Source: Gammaproteobacteria bacterium
GTDB taxonomy: Bacteria > Pseudomonadota > Gammaproteobacteria > DSM-19610
Direction: 5' to 3'
Length of the DNA stretch: 40,699 nucleotides
Assembly (NCBI GenBank): GCA_030621785.1
Contig: JAUXGZ010000010.1
Coordinates: 1 to 40,699, forward strand
Shown here: piece after piece, positions 1 to 9,672 of the stretch
Layout: the number at the start of each line of letters is the position of its first letter
How positions within the stretch are numbered: position 1 is the first letter of the stretch
The notes under the pieces: model-generated
What the model was told of the DNA's origin: nothing
What the model saw: the letters and a program-made list of their open reading frames with translations, nothing else
The model's database searches: none
Translations under genes and position numbers: made by a program

Positions 1-663
1 GGCGACATCTGCGGCACTGGCACCAAAGGCGCCGGCCTGATCAAGGCTGGAGGCAAAGGCAATCATTCCGTAGCGCGACACCCGGCCATAGGTCGGCTTG
101 ATACCGGTAATCCCACAGAGTGCCGCCGGCTGGCGAATCGAGCCACCAGTATCGGTACCGGTAGACAGGGGCGCCAGGCGCGCAGCCACCGCGGCCGCAG
201 AACCGCCGGATGAACCACCGGGCACGCGTTGCGTATCCCACGGATTGCGCACCGGACCGTAAAAACTGGTTTCGTTGGACGATCCCATGGCAAATTCGTC
301 CATATTGGTCTTACCCAGCATGACGGCACCGGCCTGTTTGAGCTTCGCAGTCACCGTGGCATCGTAGGGCGCTGCAAAATTGTCCAGCATGCGCGAACCG
401 CAACTGGTACGGACGCCGGTGGTGCAGAAAATGTCCTTGTGCAGGTACGGGATACCGGTCAGCACCCCGCCCTCGCCGCTTTTCAGCCGCTGGTCAGCCA
501 GCCTTGCCGCCTCGAGCGCCGACGCCTCGGTCACCGTCAGCACGGCATTAAGTTTTTCGTCCAGACGTCGGAGACGCTCCAGGAAGGTCTGTGTCAGCTC
601 CTCGCTGCTGAACTCGCCGGCGCGCAGGCCCGCAGCCAGTTGGGTAACGCTATTTTGCAACAT
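1..663 (-). CDS. gatA: Asp/Glu-tRNA amidotransferase subunit A, 5' part (cut by window edge)
   Basis: The reading frame is open from an ATG at 663 to base 1, giving the first 221 residues; the rest lies outside the window, which is why the ORF track does not list it. GatA is the amidase subunit of GatCAB, which converts misacylated Glu-tRNA(Gln) and/or Asp-tRNA(Asn) to the correct aminoacyl-tRNA in the cytoplasm. The amidase signature is visible: an HKD motif with the likely catalytic Lys near residue 76, then [10 protein letters not shown], the glycine/serine-rich [12 protein letters not shown] and [13 protein letters not shown], which carries the Ser/cis-Ser pair. gatC lies 17 nt upstream on the same strand, so the two are almost certainly cotranscribed; gatB is presumably beyond the edge. 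Confidence 0.96.
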   Translation of the reverse strand, partial: MLQNSVTQLAAGLRAGEFSSEELTQTFLERLRRLDEKLNAVLTVTEASALEAARLADQRLKSGEGGVLTGIPYLHKDIFCTTGVRTSCGSRMLDNFAAPYDATVTAKLKQAGAVMLGKTNMDEFAMGSSNETSFYGPVRNPWDTQRVPGGSSGGSAAAVAARLAPLSTGTDTGGSIRQPAALCGITGIKPTYGRVSRYGMIAFASSLDQAGAFGASAADVA

Positions 664-680
664 GACAGATCCGTACCGCG

Positions 681-968
681 CTATTCAATGACTTTGGGAA
701 CCAGGTACAGGCCGCTGTCGACGCTGGGCGCGACTTCCTGGAAGGCATCACGCTGATCGACCTCGGACACCTCGTCCGGTCGCAATCGCTGGCTGGCATC
801 CAGCGGATGTGCCATCGGCTTCACGCCTTCGGTGTCGACGCTGTTCAGTTGTTCGACAAAGGAAAGAATGTCGGACAGATTGCGTGCGTAGGTTTCAAAT
901 TCGCCGTCGTCCACGCCCAGGCGTGCAAGATGAGCGATTTTATGGACGGTGTCGGTATCCAGCGACAT
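681..968 (-). CDS. gatC: Asp/Glu-tRNA amidotransferase subunit C
   Basis: This 95-residue protein has the usual GatC length and sequence: an N-terminal [14 protein letters not shown] segment, a [19 protein letters not shown] core and a C-terminal LYLVPKVIE. GatC is the small stabilising subunit that wraps between GatA and GatB in the tRNA-dependent amidotransferase. It is the first gene of the minus-strand gatCA unit, 17 nt ahead of gatA, and it is divergent from mreB across a 117-nt gap. The ATG at 968 matches the conserved family start (MSLD). Confidence 0.95.
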   Translation of the reverse strand: MSLDTDTVHKIAHLARLGVDDGEFETYARNLSDILSFVEQLNSVDTEGVKPMAHPLDASQRLRPDEVSEVDQRDAFQEVAPSVDSGLYLVPKVIE

Positions 969-1002
969 GGTATAATTCCGTTTGCCGGTCGGGAAAACGG
1001 GA

Positions 1003-1030
1003 AAGGTAGCACACTTGATCGCTTGCCCAA
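1003..1030 (-). promoter_or_regulatory. Predicted gatCA promoter
   Basis: Read on the minus strand, TTGGGC (-35) is followed after 16 nt by TACCTT (-10), which has an upstream TG that would make it an extended -10. It lies about 35 nt ahead of the gatC ATG. This is a match by eye to sigma-70 boxes only. Its -35 overlaps that of the predicted mreB promoter on the other strand. Confidence 0.3.
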
Positions 1031-1051
1031 AATCCCCGCCGTTGTTAGATT
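1023..1051 (+). promoter_or_regulatory. Predicted mreB promoter
   Basis: TTGCCC at 1023-1028 and TAGATT at 1046-1051 are separated by exactly 17 nt, a good sigma-70 layout, 34 nt ahead of the mreB ATG. The candidate is read from sequence only; no transcription start is known. Confidence 0.4.
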
Positions 1052-1067
1052 ACGCCTTTTGAGTTAG

Positions 1068-2132
<1,065 letters not shown>

Positions 2133-2205
2133 CATCCGGGCAGCGTGCATAACCGGGCCCTAAAATCAGGCTTTATGCCCGCACCCGATTTCAAGAGGTA
2201 AGACA

Positions 2206-3117
2206 ATCAAGCAGCTCTTTTCAGCTGGCCCGCCGCTATTTGCCCGCTTGCTGGGCCTGACGCTGCTGTCGGTAATCCTGATGACAGTCGATCACCGACA
2301 GCAGTACCTGGAGAATCTGCGCGGCGGGCTATCGGTGCTGGTCTACCCGTTACAGCTACTGGTCGATCTGCCCAATTCAGCCAGCGACTGGTTCACGGAA
2401 TCCTTGTCTACACGCCGGCAATTACAGGAAATCAATGCCAGCCTGCGCACCCAGCAACTGGTATTGAATGTCCAGCTTCAGAAAATGGAAGCCCTGGAAG
2501 CAGAAAACCTGCGTCTGCGGGCTCTGCTGGATTCCTCTTTCGAAGTTGGCGAACGACCGTTGCTGATCGCCAATCTGTTGTCAGTGGATATGGATCCCTA
2601 CCGCCACGAAATCCTGATCAACAAGGGCTCGCTTGACCAGTTGTACGAAGGCCAGCCACTGCTGGACAGCAACGGAATGATGGGGCAGCTGATCCACGTA
2701 TCGCCCTTTACTTCAACCGCCATGCTGATCACGGACCCCAGCCATGCTATCCCGGTGCAGGTGAACCGTAACGGCTTGCGCACCATCGCCCTGGGTACCG
2801 GCTCGTTGAACCGGCTGAAACTGCCGAATATTCCCAACAATGCTGATATCCGGGTTGGCGACCTGCTGGTCACTTCCGGCCTCGGCGGCCGTTTTCCACC
2901 CGGCTACCCGGTTGCCGAAGTAACCGAGGTGGACCAGGATCCCGGCCGGGCCTTTTCGCAGATCACGGCGCGCCCGCGCGCCCGGCTTGACCGCAGCCGC
3001 GAAGTCCTTCTGGTATGGCCATCGAAAATCGAGGGACCGGTACTGCCGGTTCCCGCCGCCGGCGAAAACACCCCCCCCGCAGCGCCGAAAGCCAACACGG
3101 ACCCGGTATCGCCATGA
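2206..3117 (+). CDS. mreC: Cell shape-determining protein MreC (start probably non-ATG)
   Basis: MreC is the bitopic inner-membrane scaffold that links MreB and RodA/PBP2. Visible parts are one N-terminal membrane segment, a coiled coil around RQLQEINASLRTQQL, the beta-domain with GLRTIALGTGSLNRL and GDLLVTSGLGGRFPPGYPV, and a Pro/Ala-rich tail. The first standard start in frame is a TTG at 2248, which falls inside the membrane helix and has no ribosome site. The conserved N-terminal KQLFSAGPPLFARLL lies upstream of it, behind a strong AAGAGGTAAG and an ATC at 2206, so I draw the gene from ATC (303 aa). A tract of eight C occurs in the tail at 3071-3078. The gene overlaps mreD by ATGA. The family is certain, the start is not. 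Confidence 0.9.
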   Translation: MKQLFSAGPPLFARLLGLTLLSVILMTVDHRQQYLENLRGGLSVLVYPLQLLVDLPNSASDWFTESLSTRRQLQEINASLRTQQLVLNVQLQKMEALEAENLRLRALLDSSFEVGERPLLIANLLSVDMDPYRHEILINKGSLDQLYEGQPLLDSNGMMGQLIHVSPFTSTAMLITDPSHAIPVQVNRNGLRTIALGTGSLNRLKLPNIPNNADIRVGDLLVTSGLGGRFPPGYPVAEVTEVDQDPGRAFSQITARPRARLDRSREVLLVWPSKIEGPVLPVPAAGENTPPAAPKANTDPVSP

Positions 3118-3602
3118 GCCTGACACGACACCACGGCGGGATCATCATTCTGCTCAGCTTTGCGCTGGCCATGCTGCTGACGATAATCCCCCTGGGTGAC
3201 AGCCTGCAGAACCTGCGCCCCGACTGGGTGACACTAACACTCATTTTCTGGTGCCTGTCCCTGCCGGACCGGGTCAGCGTAGGCTCCGGCTTCATGGCCG
3301 GACTTTTCCTGGACACGCTGGAAGGAACCCTGCTGGGGCAGCACGCGCTGGCGCTGAGCCTGATCGCCTATGCCAGCGCGCGTCTGCACCAGCGTATCCG
3401 GCTCTACCCTCCGTGGCAGCAGGCACTTACAGTGCTGGTGCTGCTGCTGCTGCATCAACTACTGACCTTGTGGATCGACAGCACCATCGGACGGCCCCTT
3501 GCAGGCATCAGCTTCTGGCTCCCCTCCCTGATCAGCGCGTTGCTGTGGCCGATCTACTCACAAATCCTGACCAGCTTGCGCATCAACTTCTCGGTGCAGT
3601 AG
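3114..3602 (+). CDS. mreD: Rod shape-determining membrane protein MreD
   Basis: This is a 162-residue integral membrane protein with about five hydrophobic segments, the usual size and profile of MreD. It contains the family-like NLRPDWVTLTLIFWCLSLP and GFMAGLFLDTLEGTLLGQHAL. MreD is part of the elongasome membrane complex with MreC and RodA. The ORF track extends it to 3015, but the ATG at 3114 overlaps the mreC stop (ATGA) and matches the family start; the 33 extra residues are Arg/Pro-rich shadow of mreC. mrdA begins 3 nt after its stop. Confidence 0.93.
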   Translation: MSLTRHHGGIIILLSFALAMLLTIIPLGDSLQNLRPDWVTLTLIFWCLSLPDRVSVGSGFMAGLFLDTLEGTLLGQHALALSLIAYASARLHQRIRLYPPWQQALTVLVLLLLHQLLTLWIDSTIGRPLAGISFWLPSLISALLWPIYSQILTSLRINFSVQ

Positions 3603-3605
3603 GAC

Positions 3606-5477
3606 ATGTCGTTCCGGGTTACCATCAAGGACTACCGCTTCGAAAGCCGCCTGTTCATGCAGCGTTCGGTACAGGCCATAGTTTTCGCGGCACTGCTGTT
3701 TTCTGTGCTAATCGTGCGACTGGTCCACCTGCAGGTGCTGGCGCACGAGCATTACATCACCCTGTCCGACGACAACCGCATCAAGATTCTGCCACTACCG
3801 CCCAACCGGGGGCTGATCTTTGACCGCAGCGGCCTGGTACTGGCCGAGAACCTGCCGTCCTACCGGCTCGAAATCACACCGGAGCAGGTCCACGACATGG
3901 ATGCCCTGCTGGATATCCTGGCGTCACTGGTCAACGTCCGCGACATTGACCGCCAGCGTTTCGACAAGCTGCGCAAGCGCATGCCGGCATTCAAACCGGT
4001 GCCATTGCGATTTCACCTGAGTGACGAGGAAGTGGCCCGCTTCGCGGTCGACCGACACCGGTTCCCCGGGGTGGAAGTGGTTGCCGGGCTGTCCAGACAC
4101 TATCCGTACGGCAGCATGGCGGTGCATGCAATAGGCTACGTCGGACGGCTCGACGAGCGCGACCTGCAACGCGTCAACACCTCCAGTTACAGTGGTACTA
4201 CACATATCGGCAAGGTAGGTATCGAACGAACTTACGAGGATATTCTGCATGGCAACGTAGGTTACGGTCAGGTGGAAACCAACGCCGAAGGCCGGATTCT
4301 GCGCACCCTGGTACGCACCCCGCCGCGGCCGGGACAAAACCTGTACCTGACACTGGATACCCGTCTGCAGCGCTCCACAGAGCAGGCATTTGAAGGCAAG
4401 ACCGGCGCCGCCGTCGTCATCGCCCCGGACACGGGCGAAGTACTGGCATTCGTCAGCCTGCCGGCCTACGATCCCAACCTGTTCGTAAACGGCATCGACA
4501 CTGCCACCTACAACGCACTGCGCAACGATGAACAGCAACCACTGTTCAACCGTGCACTGCGCGGACAATATCCGCCAGGATCCACCATCAAGCCCTTCGT
4601 GGCGCTGGGCGGCCTCGAGGAAGGTATTACCCACGAACACTCAACCACGTATTGCCCGGGCTTCTATCAGCTGGCGGGCAATGAACGCAAATACCGCTGC
4701 TGGAAACGCAGCGGACACGGCAAGGTGGATCTGATCAAATCCATTGCCCAGTCCTGTGACGTCTATTTTTACGATCTGGCCCTGTCCATGGGCATCGACC
4801 GGATCCACGACTTTCTCGCCAAATTTGGCTTTGGTACACGTACCGGCATCGATATCAGCGGCGAACTCCCCGGACTGCTGCCGTCCCGGCAGTGGAAACG
4901 GGCTGCCAGAGACCAGGTCTGGTTCCCGGGAGAGACGCTGATTACCGGCATCGGCCAGGGGTTCATGCTGGCGACGCCGATTCAGCTGGCCAGCGCTGTG
5001 GCAACGCTGTCCAAATACGGACAGCGCCGCAGGCCGCACGTGGTTTTTGCCACCCAGCAGCCGGACGACAGCGGACTCACGCCGCTGCAGATTGCCGCTG
5101 TCCCGAATGCCCCCATCATGAACCGTCATCACTGGGACACGGTGATCCATGCCATGCGCGAGGTAGTCCAGGGGGCACGAGGCACCGCACGCAAAATCAG
5201 CAAAGATGCAAAATTCGAGATTGCCGGCAAAACCGGCACCGCACAGGTATTCGGACTAAAGGAGGAGCAAAAATACAACGCCGAGGAACTGGCCGAAAAG
5301 CTGCGTGACCACTCGCTGTTCATTGCCTTTGCTCCAATCGAAAAACCACGCATCGCCGTTGCGGTCATTGTCGAGCACGGCGGCAGCGGCAGTGCCGTGG
5401 CCGCACCGATCGCGCGCACCATACTCGACGCCTATCTACTGGGACCGGATTCCGTGTTAACAGAACCCGCCTCATGA
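3606..5477 (+). CDS. mrdA: Penicillin-binding protein 2 (elongasome transpeptidase)
   Basis: This 623-residue class B penicillin-binding protein crosslinks peptidoglycan during cell elongation, with RodA as its glycosyltransferase partner. Visible in order are a short cytoplasmic start, one membrane anchor near residues 20-42, the pedestal domain opening with PPNRGLIFDRSGLVLAENLPSY, and the transpeptidase domain. Catalytic motifs are STIK (Ser about residue 326), SCD in AQSCDVYFYD, and KTGTAQV (Lys about residue 542), all close to E. coli PBP2 positions. It ends by overlapping mrdB (ATGA), so the two are probably translationally coupled. Confidence 0.97.
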   Translation: MSFRVTIKDYRFESRLFMQRSVQAIVFAALLFSVLIVRLVHLQVLAHEHYITLSDDNRIKILPLPPNRGLIFDRSGLVLAENLPSYRLEITPEQVHDMDALLDILASLVNVRDIDRQRFDKLRKRMPAFKPVPLRFHLSDEEVARFAVDRHRFPGVEVVAGLSRHYPYGSMAVHAIGYVGRLDERDLQRVNTSSYSGTTHIGKVGIERTYEDILHGNVGYGQVETNAEGRILRTLVRTPPRPGQNLYLTLDTRLQRSTEQAFEGKTGAAVVIAPDTGEVLAFVSLPAYDPNLFVNGIDTATYNALRNDEQQPLFNRALRGQYPPGSTIKPFVALGGLEEGITHEHSTTYCPGFYQLAGNERKYRCWKRSGHGKVDLIKSIAQSCDVYFYDLALSMGIDRIHDFLAKFGFGTRTGIDISGELPGLLPSRQWKRAARDQVWFPGETLITGIGQGFMLATPIQLASAVATLSKYGQRRRPHVVFATQQPDDSGLTPLQIAAVPNAPIMNRHHWDTVIHAMREVVQGARGTARKISKDAKFEIAGKTGTAQVFGLKEEQKYNAEELAEKLRDHSLFIAFAPIEKPRIAVAVIVEHGGSGSAVAAPIARTILDAYLLGPDSVLTEPAS

Positions 5478-6598
5478 GCACCTTGCTTGACGACAGTCGT
5501 GAAGATGCCAGTCAACGCGACTGGCAATCACTACTACACCTGGATGCCACCCTGTTGTTCAACCTGGTACTGCTTTCCACCCTGGGTCTGTTCGTGCTCT
5601 ACAGCGCCAGCGGTCAGGAGCAGTCGGTACTGATCCGGCAGCTTGTCCGTCTGGGCATTGCCTTCGGCACCATGGCTTTTATTGCCCAGCTGCGTCCGCA
5701 GTGGCTGTTTCGCTGGACACCCTGGATGTACGGATTCGGCCTGCTGCTGCTGATCGCAGTACTGGTGGTCGGCGACGTCGGCAAGGGCGCGCAACGCTGG
5801 CTGGATTTCGGCATCATCCGTTTCCAGCCATCGGAAATGATGAAACTGGCTGTACCGATGATGGTGGCCTGGTACCTGTCGGACAAACGCCTGCCGCCCG
5901 CCGGCTCTACCCTGCTAATCGCCGGTGCGCTGATTGTGGTACCAGTGCTGCTGATCGCCAGGCAACCTGATCTCGGCACTTCACTGTTAATTGGCAGTGC
6001 CGGTTTCTTCGTGCTGTTTCTGGCCGGTCTGTCGTGGCGCCTGCTCACAGGCCTGGGGCTAATCGCTGCTGCGGGCGCGCCGGTACTTTGGCATTTCATG
6101 CACGACTACCAGCGCCAGCGGGTCATCACCTTCCTCAACCCGGAACAGGACCCACTGGGCGCCGGTTATCACATCATTCAGTCCAAGATTGCCATCGGTT
6201 CGGGCGGTCTGTTCGGCAAGGGCTGGCTGAACGGAACCCAGGCCCACCTGGAATTCCTTCCGGAACGTTCCACGGACTTTATTTTTGCAGTGCTGGGCGA
6301 GGAACTGGGGCTGATCGGTATTATTGCATTGCTGGTTTTGTATAGTTTTGTCATCATTCGCAGCCTGTATATCGCTACCCAGGCGCAGGACACCTACGGG
6401 CGATTGCTCGGCGGCAGCCTGTCGATGACTTTTTTCATCTACATCATAGTTAATACCGGCATGGTGACCGGCCTGTTGCCGGTAGTGGGGCTGCCCCTGC
6501 CGCTGATCAGTTACGGAGGCACATCAATGGTGACCCTCATGGCAGGTTTCGGTATCCTCATGTCCATACACACACACAGAAAACTGCTACCAACCTAG
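5474..6598 (+). CDS. mrdB: Peptidoglycan glycosyltransferase RodA
   Basis: This 374-residue SEDS-family membrane protein polymerises lipid II glycan strands for lateral wall growth together with PBP2. Roughly ten membrane segments are visible. Family signatures are GAQRWLDFGIIRFQPSEMMK, RQPDLGTSLLIGSAG, QSKIAIGSGGLFGKG, FLPERSTDFIFAVLGEELG and the C-terminal LPLPLISYGGTSMV. It overlaps mrdA by 4 nt and is followed by mltB after 9 nt, consistent with one elongasome operon. Confidence 0.97.
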   Translation: MSTLLDDSREDASQRDWQSLLHLDATLLFNLVLLSTLGLFVLYSASGQEQSVLIRQLVRLGIAFGTMAFIAQLRPQWLFRWTPWMYGFGLLLLIAVLVVGDVGKGAQRWLDFGIIRFQPSEMMKLAVPMMVAWYLSDKRLPPAGSTLLIAGALIVVPVLLIARQPDLGTSLLIGSAGFFVLFLAGLSWRLLTGLGLIAAAGAPVLWHFMHDYQRQRVITFLNPEQDPLGAGYHIIQSKIAIGSGGLFGKGWLNGTQAHLEFLPERSTDFIFAVLGEELGLIGIIALLVLYSFVIIRSLYIATQAQDTYGRLLGGSLSMTFFIYIIVNTGMVTGLLPVVGLPLPLISYGGTSMVTLMAGFGILMSIHTHRKLLPT

Positions 6599-6607
6599 GA
6601 AAAGCCT

Positions 6608-7600
6608 GTGCATAAACATAAATCCATCAAGATACTGTTCACCACGCTGCTGGCTGTGCTGTCAATCGGCACCGGATGTGCCGGTGATTTTTCGGACAAC
6701 CCGCAGGTACAGAAATTCATTGACGAAATGGTCGTGAAACATGACTTCGATCGGCAACAACTCGAAAATCTGTTTGCCCAGGCCAAAAAACGCGACGATA
6801 TCCTCAAGGCCATCTCCCGACCGGCGGAAGGCAAGGCCTGGTACGAATATCGGCAGATCTTTATCAAGCCCAGGCGTATCGAGGGCGGAGTGGAATTCTG
6901 GCAACAGAATGCAGCCCTGCTGGCAAAGGCCGAAAAGGAATTTGGCGTGGATGCGGCGATCATCGTTGCCATCATCGGGGTGGAAACCCGTTACGGCGCC
7001 AATACCGGCTCCTACCGGGTTATTGACGCACTCTCGACACTGGCCTTCGACTACCCGAGGCGCGGCAAGTTTTTCCGCTCCGAACTGGAGCAGTTCCTGA
7101 TCCTGTCGAAGGAAGAGCAGGTAGACGCGGCTTCAGCAAAAGGTTCCTATGCCGGCGCCATGGGCTACGGCCAGTTCATCCCGTCCAGCTACCGTCATTA
7201 TGCCGTGGATTTTGACAAGGATGGCAAGCGTGATTTGTGGGAAAACATGGATGACATCATCGGCAGCGTGGCCAATTATTTCCACCAGCACCACTGGAAG
7301 CTGGGCGAACCGGTCGCCAGCAAGGTCATCAGCAAGGCAGCGGTTCCCGCTGACCTGGTCTCCGGGAGTGTCAAACCGTCGGAAAAAGCCGGTCACTTCT
7401 ATGACGCGGGCATTGAGGTATCGCCACCACTGCCGGCCGGGATGCCGGCCGCACTACTCAAGCTGGAACAACGCGACGGACCGGAATACTGGCTGGTTGC
7501 CGATAACTTTTACGTGATAACACGCTATAATCGCAGCCCACTCTACGCGATGGCTGTATTTCAGCTCAGTGAAGCCATACGGGATGCCTACAAGCAGTAA
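6608..7600 (+). CDS. mltB: Lytic murein transglycosylase B
   Basis: This is a 330-residue lytic transglycosylase that cleaves the MurNAc-GlcNAc bond to give 1,6-anhydroMurNAc ends. The GTG start gives a signal sequence ending in a lipobox-like IGTGC, so it is probably an outer-membrane lipoprotein. The MltB motif IGVETRYGANTG carries the likely catalytic Glu (about residue 126), and GAMGYGQFIPSSYRHYAVDFDKDGKRDLW is the hallmark MltB stretch. It follows mrdB closely and its 3' end overlaps rlpA. The neighbourhood implies wall turnover linked to elongation. Confidence 0.95.
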   Translation: MHKHKSIKILFTTLLAVLSIGTGCAGDFSDNPQVQKFIDEMVVKHDFDRQQLENLFAQAKKRDDILKAISRPAEGKAWYEYRQIFIKPRRIEGGVEFWQQNAALLAKAEKEFGVDAAIIVAIIGVETRYGANTGSYRVIDALSTLAFDYPRRGKFFRSELEQFLILSKEEQVDAASAKGSYAGAMGYGQFIPSSYRHYAVDFDKDGKRDLWENMDDIIGSVANYFHQHHWKLGEPVASKVISKAAVPADLVSGSVKPSEKAGHFYDAGIEVSPPLPAGMPAALLKLEQRDGPEYWLVADNFYVITRYNRSPLYAMAVFQLSEAIRDAYKQ

Positions 7601-8462
7601 CCATAACGCCAGCCTTGCGGGAGCATGGCTGGCTGTAATCTGGCTGACCGTACTGGGCAGCGGCTGTTCCTCCCCAAAGGACTCCGGACGCTATTCCCAA
7701 TCGGTCGATAGCGGGCCGGACCGGAAGGTCAATGTGTCTCAGGTCGCCGACGCCGTACCCCGGGCAGAACCGCCCAGCCGCTATGGCAACCCGGAAACCT
7801 ACAAGGTACTCGGCAAGCGCTACTACACCATGAAAAGCAGCAAGGGGTACGCGAAACGCGGCATCGCTTCCTGGTACGGCAACAAGTTCCACGGCCACCG
7901 GACCTCCAGTGGCGAGTCCTATGATATGTACCGTATGTCGGCAGCACACAAAACCCTGCCCTTGCCAACCTACGCTCGTGTCACCAATCTGGATAACAAC
8001 AAGTCGGTTATCGTAAAGATAAATGATCGCGGGCCGTTCCATGAGAATCGGTTGATCGACCTGTCCTATGCCGCGGCTTCCCGACTGGGTATACTCGCCA
8101 AAGGTACAGGTTATGTGGAAGTACGCGCCATCGACCCCGGGGAGTCTTCGCCTGCGGAGCAGGACAAGACCATTTCCGAACCTGAGGAAATACCCGAACC
8201 GGTCGCGACGATTCCGGACGAACCTCCGGAACTGTACCTGCAGCTTGGTGCTTTCCTCGATCGTAATAACGCGGAGCGATTGCAGAATCGCCTGAGCAAG
8301 CTGGATTTTCAGGGCAAACTGCACATCCAGGAAAGCTGGCTGAACCGCAAGCAGCTCTACCGGGTGCGTATTGGCCCGCTGGACTCGGTAGAAAGCGCCG
8401 ACCGGCTATCGCAAACGCTGCAACAGGAGGGCATTGACCCGCCCCGTGTCGTAATCGACTGA
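7584..8462 (+). CDS. rlpA: Septal ring lytic transglycosylase / rare lipoprotein A with SPOR domain
   Basis: The protein has a lipoprotein signal (VLGSGC), a double-psi beta-barrel domain with KRGIASWYGNKFHGHRTSSGE, MSAAHKTLPLPTYARVTN and VKINDRGPF, an acidic Pro/Glu linker, and a C-terminal SPOR repeat (LYLQLGAFLDRNNAERL to YRVRIGPL). In Pseudomonas RlpA cleaves denuded glycan strands, and SPOR domains target such strands at division sites. I chose the ATG at 7584 (292 aa); the track's GTG at 7569 would add five residues. Either way the start lies inside the mltB 3' end. Confidence 0.94.
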   Translation: MPTSSNHNASLAGAWLAVIWLTVLGSGCSSPKDSGRYSQSVDSGPDRKVNVSQVADAVPRAEPPSRYGNPETYKVLGKRYYTMKSSKGYAKRGIASWYGNKFHGHRTSSGESYDMYRMSAAHKTLPLPTYARVTNLDNNKSVIVKINDRGPFHENRLIDLSYAAASRLGILAKGTGYVEVRAIDPGESSPAEQDKTISEPEEIPEPVATIPDEPPELYLQLGAFLDRNNAERLQNRLSKLDFQGKLHIQESWLNRKQLYRVRIGPLDSVESADRLSQTLQQEGIDPPRVVID

Positions 8463-8526
8463 ATTAATTGAAAATCAGCGCACAAGCACAGACAATGTGC
8501 CGCTACACCAACCAACTGGATAATGA

Positions 8527-9672
8527 ATGAACCCTGACCGCACGTTCGTACGACTGTTTTTCCTGGTATCCCTGCTGGTCTGCTCCTGGAGCCAGGCTGC
8601 CGCGCCTGTCCCGAAAGCCCCGTCCGTGGGAGCCAAAGCCTACCTGGTGGAAGATTTTCACAGCACCCAGGCGATCGCCGAGAAAAATGCCGACGACCCG
8701 GTAGAGCCTGCCAGCATCACCAAGCTGATGAGCGCCTATGTCATTTTCAAGGAAATACAGGGTGGCACCCTGAACCTGGAAGACAAGGTCCGCATCAGCG
8801 AGAAAGCCTGGCGTACGCCAGGATCGCGCATGTTCGTCGAGGTCAACACAGAAGTCAGCGTCGCCGACCTGTTACAGGGCATGATCATCCAGTCGGGCAA
8901 CGACGCAACGGTTGCACTGGCGGAAAAAGTGGCCGGCAGCGAGGAGAGCTTTGCCGCACTGATGAACCACCATGCGCAGGAATTGAAACTGACCAACAGT
9001 CATTTCGTAAACAGCACCGGACTTCCGGCCAGCGAGCACTATACCTCGGCACGTGATATTGCACGCATTGCGCGGGCGCTGATCGAGGAATTTCCCGAAT
9101 ACTACCGCTGGTACTCGGTCCGGAAATTCACTTATAACGACATCACGCAATACAACCGCAACAAGCTGTTGTGGCGGGATGAGTCAGTGGACGGGCTCAA
9201 GACCGGACACACGGAATCGGCCGGTTACTGCCTGGTTACTTCAGCAGAGCGTGACGGCATGCGTCTGATCAGTGTGGTACTGGGGACCAAAAGCGAGAAC
9301 GCCAGAGCGGATGCCAGCCAGTCACTGCTCAACTACGGCTTCCGCTTTTTCGAGACACACAAGCTCTACGACGCCAATACGCGACTGACCACAGCCCGTG
9401 TCTGGAAAGGTAGTGTCGAATCAGTCGACCTGGGTCTGGACCAGGCGTTCTACATCACCATTCCACGTGGAGAATACAAGAGCCTGGATGCTTCCATGCA
9501 ACTGCAGGAACGTATCATTGCACCGATAGCGAAAGGCCAGACGCTGGGGCAGGCTGTCGTTCGACTGGGAGACAAAAGCGTCAGGGAGCTGAACCTGGTG
9601 GCACTGGAACCGGTCGATGAAGGCAGCTTCTGGCAGCGCATTACCGACGAAGCCCTGCTGTACTTTGAATAG
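8527..9672 (+). CDS. dacA: Serine-type D-Ala-D-Ala carboxypeptidase (PBP5/6 family)
   Basis: This 381-residue periplasmic enzyme removes the terminal D-Ala from pentapeptide stems. The signal peptide ends near SQAAAP. Active-site motifs are SITK (Ser about residue 63), SGN in QSGNDATVALAEKV, and KTG in DGLKTGHTESAGYC. A C-terminal beta domain precedes an amphipathic tail (SFWQRITDEALLYFE) that would tether it to the inner membrane, as in E. coli PBP5. It is unresolved whether it corresponds to dacA or dacC. The next gene overlaps its stop codon, giving the dacA-dat order common in gammaproteobacteria. Confidence 0.95.
   Translation: MNPDRTFVRLFFLVSLLVCSWSQAAAPVPKAPSVGAKAYLVEDFHSTQAIAEKNADDPVEPASITKLMSAYVIFKEIQGGTLNLEDKVRISEKAWRTPGSRMFVEVNTEVSVADLLQGMIIQSGNDATVALAEKVAGSEESFAALMNHHAQELKLTNSHFVNSTGLPASEHYTSARDIARIARALIEEFPEYYRWYSVRKFTYNDITQYNRNKLLWRDESVDGLKTGHTESAGYCLVTSAERDGMRLISVVLGTKSENARADASQSLLNYGFRFFETHKLYDANTRLTTARVWKGSVESVDLGLDQAFYITIPRGEYKSLDASMQLQERIIAPIAKGQTLGQAVVRLGDKSVRELNLVALEPVDEGSFWQRITDEALLYFE

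Noticed and set aside
229-756. Plus-strand ORFs over the gatA/gatC region
   Set aside because: gatA and gatC on the minus strand explain the region; these are shadows caused by the open 5' end of gatA.
2133-2205. GCATAA/TTATGC arms between mreB and mreC as a terminator or attenuator
   Set aside because: Long loop and no T tract; noted in the mreC entry only.
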